DNA of 64,000 nt from Paraescarpia echinospica (lineage: Eukaryota; Annelida; Polychaeta; Sabellida; Siboglinidae): NCBI GenBank assembly GCA_020002185.1, contig CM034531.1:75687585-75751584 (forward strand). Reading direction: 5' to 3'. Shown here piece by piece: positions 55,801 through 64,000 of the stretch. Within the stretch, counting starts at the first letter, position 1. Every line of letters begins with the position of its first letter. The notes below the pieces were generated by a model that saw nothing but the letters and a program-made list of their open reading frames with translations, had not been told where the DNA came from and searched no databases. A program made the translations under genes and the position numbers.

Positions 55801-58800
55801 TATTTGCGTGTGCATGTGATAACATTCCTCCTTGACGTTTTACATTTTGGCTACCAAACATTCCGCGATTCATCTACGACCTTCATGAAGAAAAGTAATG
55901 CTTTATTTTTTCTAAATTTCTGTGGTTCTTACGAATTATGGGTTTGTTGTAGATGTTATATGGTTTGTTACGTATATTTTCTACAATTATTCTGAGCTGC
56001 ATATATCATCCGCTGATCAGTTTGGCATGATTGACATAAGTTGCAACAGTCTTGGAAAATGCTCAGTGTGGCAGAAATCTTTTTCAATTTACACAATCCC
56101 TGTTAAACATCTGGTATGAATACTTCAGCATGTGTGTATGTAGTGCCTCTGGCATGTAAAATATCGAACAACAGACTTGAATACTTGGTTTCTGCCAACT
56201 GTGAATACAATCAACTGGGGCTGCTTATAAACTACCCAGGTGTCCCTTGCAGATAATGATTATTTTTGCTAGTAATGTTAATACAGTTGTGGCTCAGGTG
56301 TGCTCAGAATTGATGGTCTTGATTATAGTCGGCTGTAAGTAGACACGTGGGTGCCGTGGTGATTTCCAGTTGTTGTGACCATATGTAGTGGCGTCCAGTG
56401 CAGTGGTCATCTGTGTTACAGGCAGACCTGGGTTCAGTTCACTTTTATCAATTCCATTTCAATTCATGTACACATATTTACTACGGATCAATTCCAATTC
56501 AATTTAACATACAAAAAAGGATCAATTAAAATTAAGTTCAATTCATATCAGCAAATTTAACAGTCACCCATTAAGTTGTTTAATTAAGCATAAGACAGGA
56601 AGTCCATAGTAAAATATCTGGTTTGTTCTAAGCAGGCCTTGTGCCGAGTACTGCCATCTGAGTGTTGTATGAAGAGTTATGTTGATTCAAGTTAGACAAC
56701 CTGCACCAGTGTAGTATGGTACCACCTTACAGCTAAGGACCTAACTAAGGAACAAAGGGAATGGTGAACACTGGACATTGGCAAATGCTAATTAAACCCC
56801 CTCAGGGAACAGTAATTTTGGTCTGTGTTGTTCAATTAGCACTTAGCAGCTCTGTTCCATGCTGCTAGTAAATTGGGATAAATAGGGACTGAGAGAGCAT
56901 AGAGAGCATAGAGAGCAGATGGATCATAGAGAGCAGAGAGACCATAGAGAGCAGAAAGAGCAGAGAGAGCAGAGAACTGATAGAAATATTGTTTTCTCAG
57001 TCAAGAAAGATAGAAGGACAAGAGGACATGACGTTACATTAGTAAAGGAGCAGTGTAAATTAGATATAAGAAAGTTCTCATTCTCACAAAGGACTGTAAA
57101 TGAATGGAACATATTATCTCCTGATTGTGTGGGTGCTAGTAGCGTGAATATGTTTAAAAATAAAAGCGACACATACCTTAAAAGGGCGGGATACACGTAG
57201 ATAAAAAGTATTGGACTCTCGATAAGCCAAAAGGCTTCCTGGTCCTCCTGCCATCTAGAGTTAATTTTTTGGATGCAATCTTGTTAAATCTTGTTAAAAA
57301 CTGCTAAACAAAGAATAGCAGCCCATGCTTTTTCTGGTGACAGATCCTTTCATGCATAGAAGTACTGAGCAGTACATCTGCTGTTGGTTGTTTTATTTTA
57401 GTCTGACCAAAAAGACACGTTTGAAAATGTTACAATTTAATATATATGTTGTTGTTTATACGTGTCGGTTTATAGAAAAACGTCATACATTTATTTTCTG
57501 TTTCGATCAGTTCATTCAATTCATGTTACAATTCAATTCCAATTCAATCTGTTTTGATTTTATTCAGTTCCAATTCCATTCAAATTCATGCATTTTTGTG
57601 GTCAGTACAATTCAATTCAAATTCAGTTAAGAATTGAACTTAAGTCTGGTTACAGGCCTGAGACTTCAGAGTCTTCAGCTGCCCAGTCGACTCAGCACCA
57701 CTGACCACGGCATGAGTTTCATCACAGGTCAGTCAGAATGGGAATGAGACTATTAATAACATATTCTCTAAGAGCGACTCCCCGAAATAGCATCATTTGA
57801 ATTGCCACATGATGAACATGGCACAATGTAAGGCACCATTGTCGATTTCGGTCTAGTATTATACATAGTTTTGTTTATCATTATTGTTTATCCATAATTG
57901 TATAATATATATAAATATATTTTTACTGACAGTAATTTTATTATGACACTATTCACAAATGTTGCCACACTTTAATAAGCTTCGGATTCTCGACTGAGAG
58001 AACCCGGGTTCGAATCCTGTGCGGCGGTGTCGAACCTTGGGCAAATACATTTACTCTACGTTGCTTCAGTTCACTCATCTGTGTGAATGAGTACCCAGCT
58101 ATAGTAAGTGGCGGATATTTGTGTACGAATAGTCTATGCGCATTAATTGCAGCATGGCTGAATGCTTCCCAGAGAAGTCGAGATGGTGTTTAATTGAACA
58201 GGTCTGCCAGGGAGTAAAGTGTAAAGCGCTTTGAGCAGTCCCGAGGACTGGATACTGCGCTGTATAAGAACTTACCTATTTCCCAATGAATTATGAGTCA
58301 TGCAGTGCAACGGTTGGAGTTGGTTTAAAAGGATGGGGATATCATTTTTTAAAGCAGGATATGTAACAAAATTTCCCCAAAGCGAAGTAGAACTCTCCCC
58401 CACCAGCAGCTCGTGTCATTGTTGATGTGTCTCTATCATGTTGTTACAGCCATGCCTCTACACACCCTGGACCTCACCAACTACATCAACGTAGGAGACG
58501 CAGGCATTGAACACGTGGGTCGGATACACAGGTGAGAGACATAACATATCTCTTATATATAATAATAATGATAGAACTTTGTTTTGACACCGTCAAATCC
58601 AGTGCTGCCACCCCGTTCTCGGGTGTGTACAAAAAATAAATCGTTCTAAATTGCTTCAAATTAATTCAGGTTAAAATGTAGTAGTTGTAAATGATAATAA
58701 TAATATACTGTCAAACATGTTAAAAACAATGCAAAATGTTCACATTTATATATTCTTTTAAGCAAATATTTACACGTTAAATTGCATTCATAAACAAAAT

Positions 58801-61800
58801 TTGAGTGTGTAAAAAAGGAAATATAACGTTGATACCTTAAATATTACAACAATAATAATACATAAATGTAAGTCCCGACTTCCTCCTCTTGGTCACGTGT
58901 AGGATGGAGGTCACATCCACTACGCTACCACTCACCAGTTCACTACCGGGCCACACTTTCAGGATGTGGGACACGGCAGTGTAGTGTTAGAGAATCAGAC
59001 TCTCAATCACAAGTTTCTGTGTTTTAAGCCTCTTGCTGCTATTTCATACCAAGGGCAGTTTCATCCAATCCACTTAGCTCCAGTTCACTCAGCTGTATGA
59101 ATGAGTACCTTGCTATAGGCAGTAGTGGATATTTGTTTACGAATAGTCAATTGCTGCGTGGCTGAATACTTCACAGAGAGGTTGAGATGGCGTTCAGTTG
59201 AACAAGTCTGCCAGTGGATAACGTGTAAAGCGTTCTGGGCAATCCTAAGGACTGGATACTGTGCTATATAAAACCGTACCATTATTCTACATCTCCGTAT
59301 CTGTCTTGCCCTCTTGACAATACGATATGAAGCCCCTAATCTTCTACTGTTTTCTTCCTTGTAGTTTCGTAATATTACTAACTTATCCTCTTCTTACCTA
59401 GGTGTAGCACATAAAGCTTGCACAAGATCTCGCAGGTTTCCTTTGTCTTGGACTCTTTTCCATTTCAGCTCAAAAGCCTTCAATTCCTCTTCTGTTATCC
59501 CTCTCCTTATCTTTTCATTTGTCCCTTCCCTCTCTCTTCCCTTTTGTGGTTCAGGTCAATGCTACTGTTTGTTCTGCCCTATCTATCCTTCTGGGGTCCA
59601 AGTCGACATTGGCTTTGCTGATTGGACATTGGTCATTCTTAAGACATATCCAAATTATTTCTCTCTTACCCTTAATGGAATAATACAAATATTATCATGT
59701 TTTGTTGGAGCCTAGTGTACATGATGCATCCCTCCGACTATCTGGCAAAGATAACAGCATGGCAAATAGGACAGGAAACCAGGGCACCATGGCACTAAAA
59801 TAATAATGAGGAAAATCCATCATTATACAGTTGTTAAGTTTACGGAACTTGTTCAAAATACTAAACATCTCTGCCATGTCACCATGGAGAATATTTCCCT
59901 AATACACCGGCAAATTGTCCTGGTGTTGATGGTTTCCAACATACAAGATCACTTATGAAATCAGTTGTAAAGAGCAAAATTGGTTTATAAGCTCATAAGA
60001 TGTGAGTTCCAAGATGTCTCACAATTGTGTACTCTGTGTAAGCTTTATGGTTCCTTGTCTCCTCAGCCTGCAGCGGTTGATACTGAGCAACACGAAGGTG
60101 ACGGACGCGGGCATGGCGACACTGACAGCACTCAAGAACCTGCAGGAACTGGTCCTCAACAGAACCTCTATCACAGACACTGGGGCTGCCGTCATTGGCG
60201 GTGAGCTCTAATATATATATTTATATATATATAAGATATACTATATTAAATTTTGTTATATTAAGCATACAGTACACTTAACAAATATTTGAGTTTAAGA
60301 TGCTGAATTATGCCAAAATTGCGCGTTCCAATAAGCGTACATTTCCTTTGGTTCCTGTGGTTCCTGAGTACAGCCATCTCAGCAGACATGACTGGCAAGC
60401 GATTCGTGCATATCACATACGAGCAACAGGATACCAGAACACTATAATCTGATAATGTAGGTGGACTAGAATCTAGAATCTAGTGTGACATTGGTAGAAA
60501 TTTAATTACAGTGATGGATTCAACTGTCAAGATTGATATTGGAGATTGCCATCATGGTGTCAGATGCTGCTAAAAGGGGGGTCTATGCTGATTAGGCCGT
60601 GTACACTTTATATATATTTAATACGATATATATATGTAATTATTTAAATTCAATAATAATAATTTGTATAGCTCTAGATGCAATATTAAAACATGTATTT
60701 TGATATAATTGATTATTCTGGGCAGTCTTAATATTTTTAAAAGATTCATTAGGTACAATATTGGTGCTTGTGAGGTTTTTTTCACACGCACGCATGCACA
60801 CACACACACACACACACTCACTCACTCACTCACTCACACACACTCACTCACACACACACACACACTCACTCACTCACTCACACACACTCACTCACACACA
60901 CTCACTCACACACACTCACTCACACACACATATACATTATTTTAGTTTAATAATAATAATTTATTACGCATTGATTACGTGTCATATGAGATCATTACTA
61001 CCTTGGATAGTAATGTACCTTTCTGTTATGTTTCAGCTTTCACAAACCTGAAAGACTTAAGTTTATCTCAAACATGGTATGTAGTATTTGCGTTAATGCA
61101 GTAATTATTATAAAATATTGACATATAGTATGCCCTATCCGGCAGCCATCTTTCATTGTTGCCACAGAAAAAATTCAATATATTTTATTCAATAAGACCT
61201 ACTGTTAAACTTGGACACAAAACATTATATTAATTATGCATTTAGAAAAAAATTCCTATCTTGCTGCCGTATCGCCCCTTAAATGCATTGCATGAAAGGT
61301 AAAATGGATTGAAAAATTATGTGCCGTTTGATCATTATATACACTGGGTGTATCTTGTGGAATCAATCGGAGGTGTGGGTAAGGTTTGTGTGACTGGCAG
61401 TACTCATTAAAGGAAAAGATGAAGTTAGTTTGATGTAACTGGTGTCTAATGATCTCTGTTGCAGCATCTCCAATCAGTTCCTCAAGTCTGGGGCTCTAAA
61501 CAAGTGTATTTTTCTGGCAAAACTCAACCTGTGTAAGACTAACATATCCGACAAAGGTGAGGGACAGGCCGTGGCTAAAACAGGTCTATTGGTAAATGGA
61601 AAATAGTAGTTGTATCTTTTGTGCCGTCAACAGTCAGAACTTTCACATTTGTGTTTGTGTTGTTCCATGCTCTCAACGTTTATGAAATATATGCACGTGA
61701 GACACATTAACTGTCTTTAATAATTTTTACAAGGGGAGATTTTTAAGGTGTGAAGATATTTGAGTGTTTTCTTCAAACCAATATGAGAAAAACATTTCTG

Positions 61801-62435
61801 ACATTTAGAAATTCGGTTGGGCAGCCAACATATCTGGTTGTCCTTGTGTTTGGATTTATGCAGTGTCACAAGTAAATGATACTGTTTCCTTATCGTGTTG
61901 TGTTGTAGGGTCAGCTACATTTAGTGGGGTCAGTTGTGTAAATTGGTAGATATATTTAAACTACGTAACGCTAGGCATTTATAATACGATGGCACCACCT
62001 GGTGAACATCGACGTAAGCTGTTGTGATATGTTGGCGCCACCTAGCGAATATATACGTATATAAATTATACTTAAAATTGTATCAAAACGGCGTATTTTA
62101 CCATCATGTCATTATAGAAAGATATTTTGCTGTTACATTTTTACAGTCATGAAAAATCATATTAAGGCATAATGAATGATGGTAACATAAACATCACCCT
62201 TTGGTATATTGAACGTGTTGTGTCAATGCTTGGAATTTTTTTGATATTGGTCTGCATTATCATACATATTTTTGCAGGCATCACACGCCTGCGGTTACCG
62301 AGTCTGACTCTGTTGAACGTGGACGGAACACGGGTACGCTCAGCCACCGTCGAGATGCTGCCTGGCTGCCCACGAGTACAGAACGTTTACTGGAAACAAC
62401 TGCTCAACCCAGAAGAGAGTGACGACAGCTCATGA
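43842..62435 (+). CDS. UBA-UBX-leucine-rich repeat protein, 22 exons
   Basis: Probable ubiquitin-binding p97/VCP adaptor with an LRR substrate arm; cytosolic by absence of signal or membrane segments. Exons: 43842-43948, 44111-44177, 45298-45540, 46067-46228, 46674-46793, 47395-47515, 48330-48539, 49097-49237, 51432-51524, 52235-52496, 53085-53150, 53655-53731, 54103-54177, 54555-54701, 54893-54933, 55330-55504, 57656-57727, 58450-58531, 60067-60200, 61037-61076, 61465-61556, 62278-62435 (TGA). All are GT-AG with agreeing phase; 2685 nt, 894 codons. Numbering with MASGTQLQ: UBA 9-48 (MADMGFALDDCRDAVQAG, LTVEEAVAW); charged helix about 118-165; UBX about 200-282 (IRLPTGPALKQTF, PFPHQEF, TLRELRLIPTCSLVVKK); Pro-rich 290-340; acidic about 355-385; AMN1-like LRRs 516-885; acidic tail EESDDSS. 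The usual FPR p97-contact motif is FPH. UBA plus UBX resembles UBXN1; I do not recognise the LRR extension in that family. Confidence 0.88.
44885..44908 (+). repeat. 24-nt exact copy of exon sequence inside an intron
   Basis: AGTGAAGAACCTCCTGCACC plus CACT occurs here and again inside the proline-rich exon at 48353-48376. TTCAAGTG lies next to both copies, on opposite sides. Confidence 0.85.
45190..45236. repeat. GAGAGGGA-rich simple repeat
   Basis: Purine tract of GAGAGG and GAGGGA units in the intron before the exon at 45298. Confidence 0.85.
49448..49500 (+). repeat. (ATTGA)n tract joined to a retroelement-like end
   Basis: Four to five ATTGA pentamers run into AATTGGTTTATTTGGCATAA, resembling the reverse complement of a LINE or SINE 3' end with a pentamer tail. 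Sequence to about 49660 may be its body. Confidence 0.45.
49672..50905. mobile_element. Element bounded by about 85-100 bp inverted repeats
   Basis: The left arm 49672-49756 (CCAAGAATACTATATCAGTA, GGATAGCTCACTCGGCT, CATATCGACC, GCCATCTACGTAAATGC) matches the reverse complement of 50805-50905 (GGATAGTCGACTCGGCT, TATATCGACC, GCCATCTACATAAATGC) at roughly 75-80 percent. The interior is about 1 kb AT-rich without a transposase. Likely an old non-autonomous DNA transposon in the intron between the exons at 49097 and 51432. Confidence 0.65.
51358..51412. repeat. (CA)n microsatellite
   Basis: CA tract with two CG interruptions, ending 20 bp before the acceptor of the exon at 51432. Confidence 0.93.
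52491..52712 (+). repeat. 17-bp minisatellite that multiplies a splice-donor-like motif
   Basis: About 13 units of roughly 17 bp with core CTGGTGGGTACTTTGTC. The first unit is the real donor of the exon ending 52496 (CTCATG then GTGGGT). Most later units repeat G-GTGGGT. The exon frame stays open through the whole array to 52758. Confidence 0.88.
52870..52985 (+). repeat. 13-bp pyrimidine minisatellite
   Basis: CTCTCCACCACCC units repeated about eight times in the same intron. Confidence 0.88.
53151..53654 (+). other. Intron without recognised elements
   Basis: Lies between the exons at 53085 and 53655; AT-rich, nothing assigned. Other introns of this gene longer than 300 bp at 44178-45297, 45541-46066, 46794-47394, 47516-48329, 48540-49096, 53732-54102, 54178-54554, 54934-55329, 60201-61036 and 61557-62277 are similar unless a separate entry says otherwise. 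Confidence 0.4.
56884..56975 (+). repeat. AGAGCATAGAG/AGAGCAGAG short tandem repeat
   Basis: Units of 9-16 bp just before the LINE fragment. Confidence 0.75.
56976..57300 (+). pseudogene. LINE ORF2 extreme C-terminus and 3' UTR
   Basis: Encodes RRTRGHDVTLVKEQCKLDIR and FSQRTVNEWNILSPDC, then a stop at 57198-57200. The 3' UTR contains CCAAAAGGCTTCCTGGTCCT, and AATCTTGTTAAATCTTGTTA tail repeats follow. Same family as 21720-22345; the two fragments overlap only around the TRGH motif. Confidence 0.75.
57961..58285 (+). mobile_element. tRNA-derived SINE, copy 1
   Basis: The head contains a perfect Pol III B box, GGGTTCGAATCCTG (58007-58020). The central region TTCAGTTCACTCATCTGTGT, GAATGAGTACC follows, then GATATTTGTGTACGAATAGT, and the tail AAAGCGCTTTGAGC...GGATACTGCGCTGTATAAGA. 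The A-box part is eroded. The central block resembles conserved SINE core domains reported in metazoans; which one cannot be settled here. Confidence 0.75.
58965..59284 (+). mobile_element. tRNA-derived SINE, copy 2
   Basis: Same body and tail as copy 1 (TTCACTCAGCTGTATGAATG, GATATTTGTTTACGAATAGT, GGACTGGATACTGTGCTATA). The head retains an A-box-like GCAGTGTAGTGTTAGAGAA while the B box is decayed, the reverse of copy 1. Confidence 0.75.
60786..60930. repeat. CA/CTCA compound microsatellite
   Basis: Alternating (CA)n and (CTCA)n blocks in the intron before the exon at 61037. Confidence 0.93.
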
Positions 62436-62830
62436 TGACCCATGCAACACGTGACCACATATCACCCAGTACTCTTGTGTGCACTTGTAGGACGTGTTCG
62501 GATCTCTGTTCTTTTTGGTTCCGAAAAAACCGTATCCTGCATTATTCCAGTTCACGTGTTTTATGAATAACAGGAAACTTGTCGTAACTGTGTGCCAAGT
62601 CGAGTGTTGGCCGTGGAAGATACAGTTATACAATTTATTTGTTTACATCAACTGTAGTTAAACTCCGGTTTTTGGATGTTGACTACGGAAGTTCCATTGT
62701 GATTGCATGCATGAAAGAACGGGAAATAATGATGGCGGTATGCATGAATGAATATTAATCGGCAGCATTATATTCAAGAACGTGATATGAGATGAGTCAT
62801 CGATCAACACAATAAAGATAACCTCCTAGC
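62436..62830 (+). terminator. 3' UTR and poly(A) signal of the UBA-UBX-LRR gene
   Basis: A single AATAAA lies at 62811-62816 about 375 bp after the stop codon, in CACAATAAAGATAACC, the first canonical signal downstream. Cleavage is expected 10-30 bp later. Confidence 0.65.
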
Positions 62831-63022
62831 TGAGATCAATAAGCTCATTCTTCATGATACTGTATAATTTACATACAAAGGTAACGAAAGAGCAGATATC
62901 CTCACCCGTCGTAACCTCATAGATTGAACCTTCACAGCTATATTAAGTTAACATTTGTTACGTTATGACGAACATTAATTGTGTTTCTGATGATTTATTG
63001 GTGATTGTCCTTGATTTTTTTG

Positions 63023-63322
63023 ACAAATACTATGTCAGGTGTGCAGCCACGTGTAACAAATACTATGTCAGGTGTGCAGCCACGTATAACAAATACTATG
63101 TCAGTTGTGCAGCCACGTATAACAAATACGATGCCAGGTGTGCAGCCACGTGTAACAAATACTATGTCAGGTGTGCAGCCACGTGTAACAAATACGATGC
63201 CAGGTGTGCAGCCACGTGTAACAAATACGATGCCAGGTGTGCAGCCACGTGTAACAAATACGATGCCAGGTGTGCAGCCACGTGTAACAAATACGATGCC
63301 AGGTGTGCAGCCACGTGTATCG
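63023..63322. repeat. 33-bp tandem repeat, nine copies
   Basis: Unit ACAAATACGATGCCAGGTGT plus GCAGCCACGTGTA. Copies at the right end are nearly identical, those at the left carry a few substitutions. 33 is 3 x 11, so both strands stay open (NKYDARCAATC on +). No gene context supports translation. Confidence 0.9.
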
Positions 63323-63808
63323 AAAGTCGATGACTTCAGTTCGATTCTCAGATTCAGGCTTTTTGTTTGATAGGATACTATGACATAGTTTCTGGAATAC
63401 AAACGTTTATTTTAATCTTTAAACTAATATAACTTTATCCAGCCATTTCCGTTTGTTTGTGTTAGTTACTTTGACAGACAGTCGAAGTTTGTAATTCTGT
63501 GCCACTGATAACAGAAACATTCCTTGAAACTGATTAAACACTTCGAATGGCGGCTGGGCGTCCATGTATGATCCGTGCAGTTTTAATACTTGTATTACGC
63601 GTTCATTTCCCCTCCCCCAAGTAGTGGATCTCCCAACAACTTTCCTCTTCCCGATTATATCGCATGCGACCAGTTTGACGTACGGCAGTGTAACTGCGTA
63701 CAGTTGAGATGAGACTACAACTCTTCATATCTTATCAATCCAGTATATACAAACAACGTAGCGCCCTGTTATTACGCAAAACTGTAAAACGTAGGTTTGC
63801 GCTTGCGC
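63323..63808. other. No feature recognised
   Basis: Intergenic sequence between two tandem repeats. Confidence 0.4.
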
Positions 63809-63930
63809 GCGTGTGTGAGTGACGTGTGCGTGCGTGTGTGTGTGAGTGACGTGTGCGTGCGTGTGTGTGTGAGTGACGTGTGCGTGCGTGTGTGTGTGTG
63901 AGTGACGTGTGCGTGCGTGTGTGTGTCCAG
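63809..63930. repeat. TG-rich minisatellite, about four copies
   Basis: Unit of 27-29 bp: GAGTGACGTGTGCGTGCGTG plus a variable TG run. Confidence 0.9.
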
Positions 63931-64000
63931 CATACACATATCAGTAAATTGAAGACACGTAGCATATGATCATGTAATAACATAATTTATGGATGAAATA

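Larger units (their letters stand above)
56424..57651. repeat. AATTC-rich inverted flanks around a LINE fragment
   Basis: The left flank (CAGACCTGGGTTCAGTTC, then CAATTCC/AATTCAA words to about 56560) and right flank (from about 57515, ending AATTGAACTTAAGTCTGG) are imperfect reverse complements. The interior holds a LINE 3' fragment and an AGAGCA repeat. It may be a palindromic element with a LINE inserted, or one large inverted repeat. Confidence 0.55.

Noticed and set aside
57961..58030. Functional tRNA gene
   Set aside because: B box is perfect, but the A box, anticodon stem and acceptor stem do not form; the body continues as a SINE.
63023..63322. CRISPR-like regularly spaced repeat
   Set aside because: Units are directly adjacent with no unique spacers, and the genome is animal; it is a minisatellite. 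The same applies to the 32-, 57-, 62- and 69-bp arrays.

Overview
This is a window of invertebrate animal nuclear DNA. Its genes are interrupted by many GT-AG introns, coding sequence is a small fraction, and microsatellites, minisatellites and decayed transposons are abundant. A nicotinic receptor subunit and LINE, tRNA-SINE, Ty3/gypsy and MULE-type elements together suggest a marine invertebrate, probably lophotrochozoan. The species cannot be named from sequence alone. I see no rRNA, functional tRNA, CRISPR, plasmid or phage feature.

Layout. (1) 1-7.3 kb, + strand: the 3' six coding exons of an alpha-type nicotinic acetylcholine receptor subunit, from the loop region before the 110-bp exon to TM4 and the stop; the 5' exons lie outside the window. 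(2) 7.3-23.5 kb: repeat-rich intergenic DNA holding two coding-compatible minisatellites, a MITE, a degraded CsRn1-like Ty3/gypsy element (- strand), a 5'-truncated LINE (+ strand), a 0.7-kb inverted repeat and a LINE fragment. (3) 23.5-31.8 kb, - strand: a multi-exon MULE-type transposase gene joined to a SWIM zinc finger, a Ulp1/C48 peptidase and a C-terminal PHD finger. Splice phases agree at most junctions, but three in-frame stops and at least two frameshifts break it. The exon for the first half of the PHD finger has been amplified to 13 identical 32-bp units with the frame kept. (4) 32.5-36 kb: a cluster of about seven copies of a hairpin-forming repeat, plus further palindromes. (5) 36.1-62.4 kb, + strand: a 22- or 23-exon gene for a protein of about 900 residues with UBA, UBX and leucine-rich repeat regions. 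All 21 junctions between the 22 main exons agree in phase. Its introns carry a nearly full-length antisense LINE whose first ORF has a PHD finger, two tRNA-derived SINEs, a TIR-bounded element and two minisatellites that multiply splice acceptor-like or donor-like sites. (6) 62.4-64 kb: 3' UTR with an AATAAA signal, then a 33-bp tandem repeat and a TG-rich minisatellite.

How the parts relate. The receptor would work at the cell surface as part of an acetylcholine-gated cation channel. The UBA-UBX-LRR protein looks like a ubiquitin-linked p97/VCP adaptor with a substrate-recognition solenoid, although its p97-contact loop reads F-P-H instead of F-P-R. The MULE/Ulp1 gene is a transposon or a domesticated derivative in decay. 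Nothing in the sequence links the three genes functionally. Exon joins were derived by eye from GT/AG sites and phase; no similarity search was possible.
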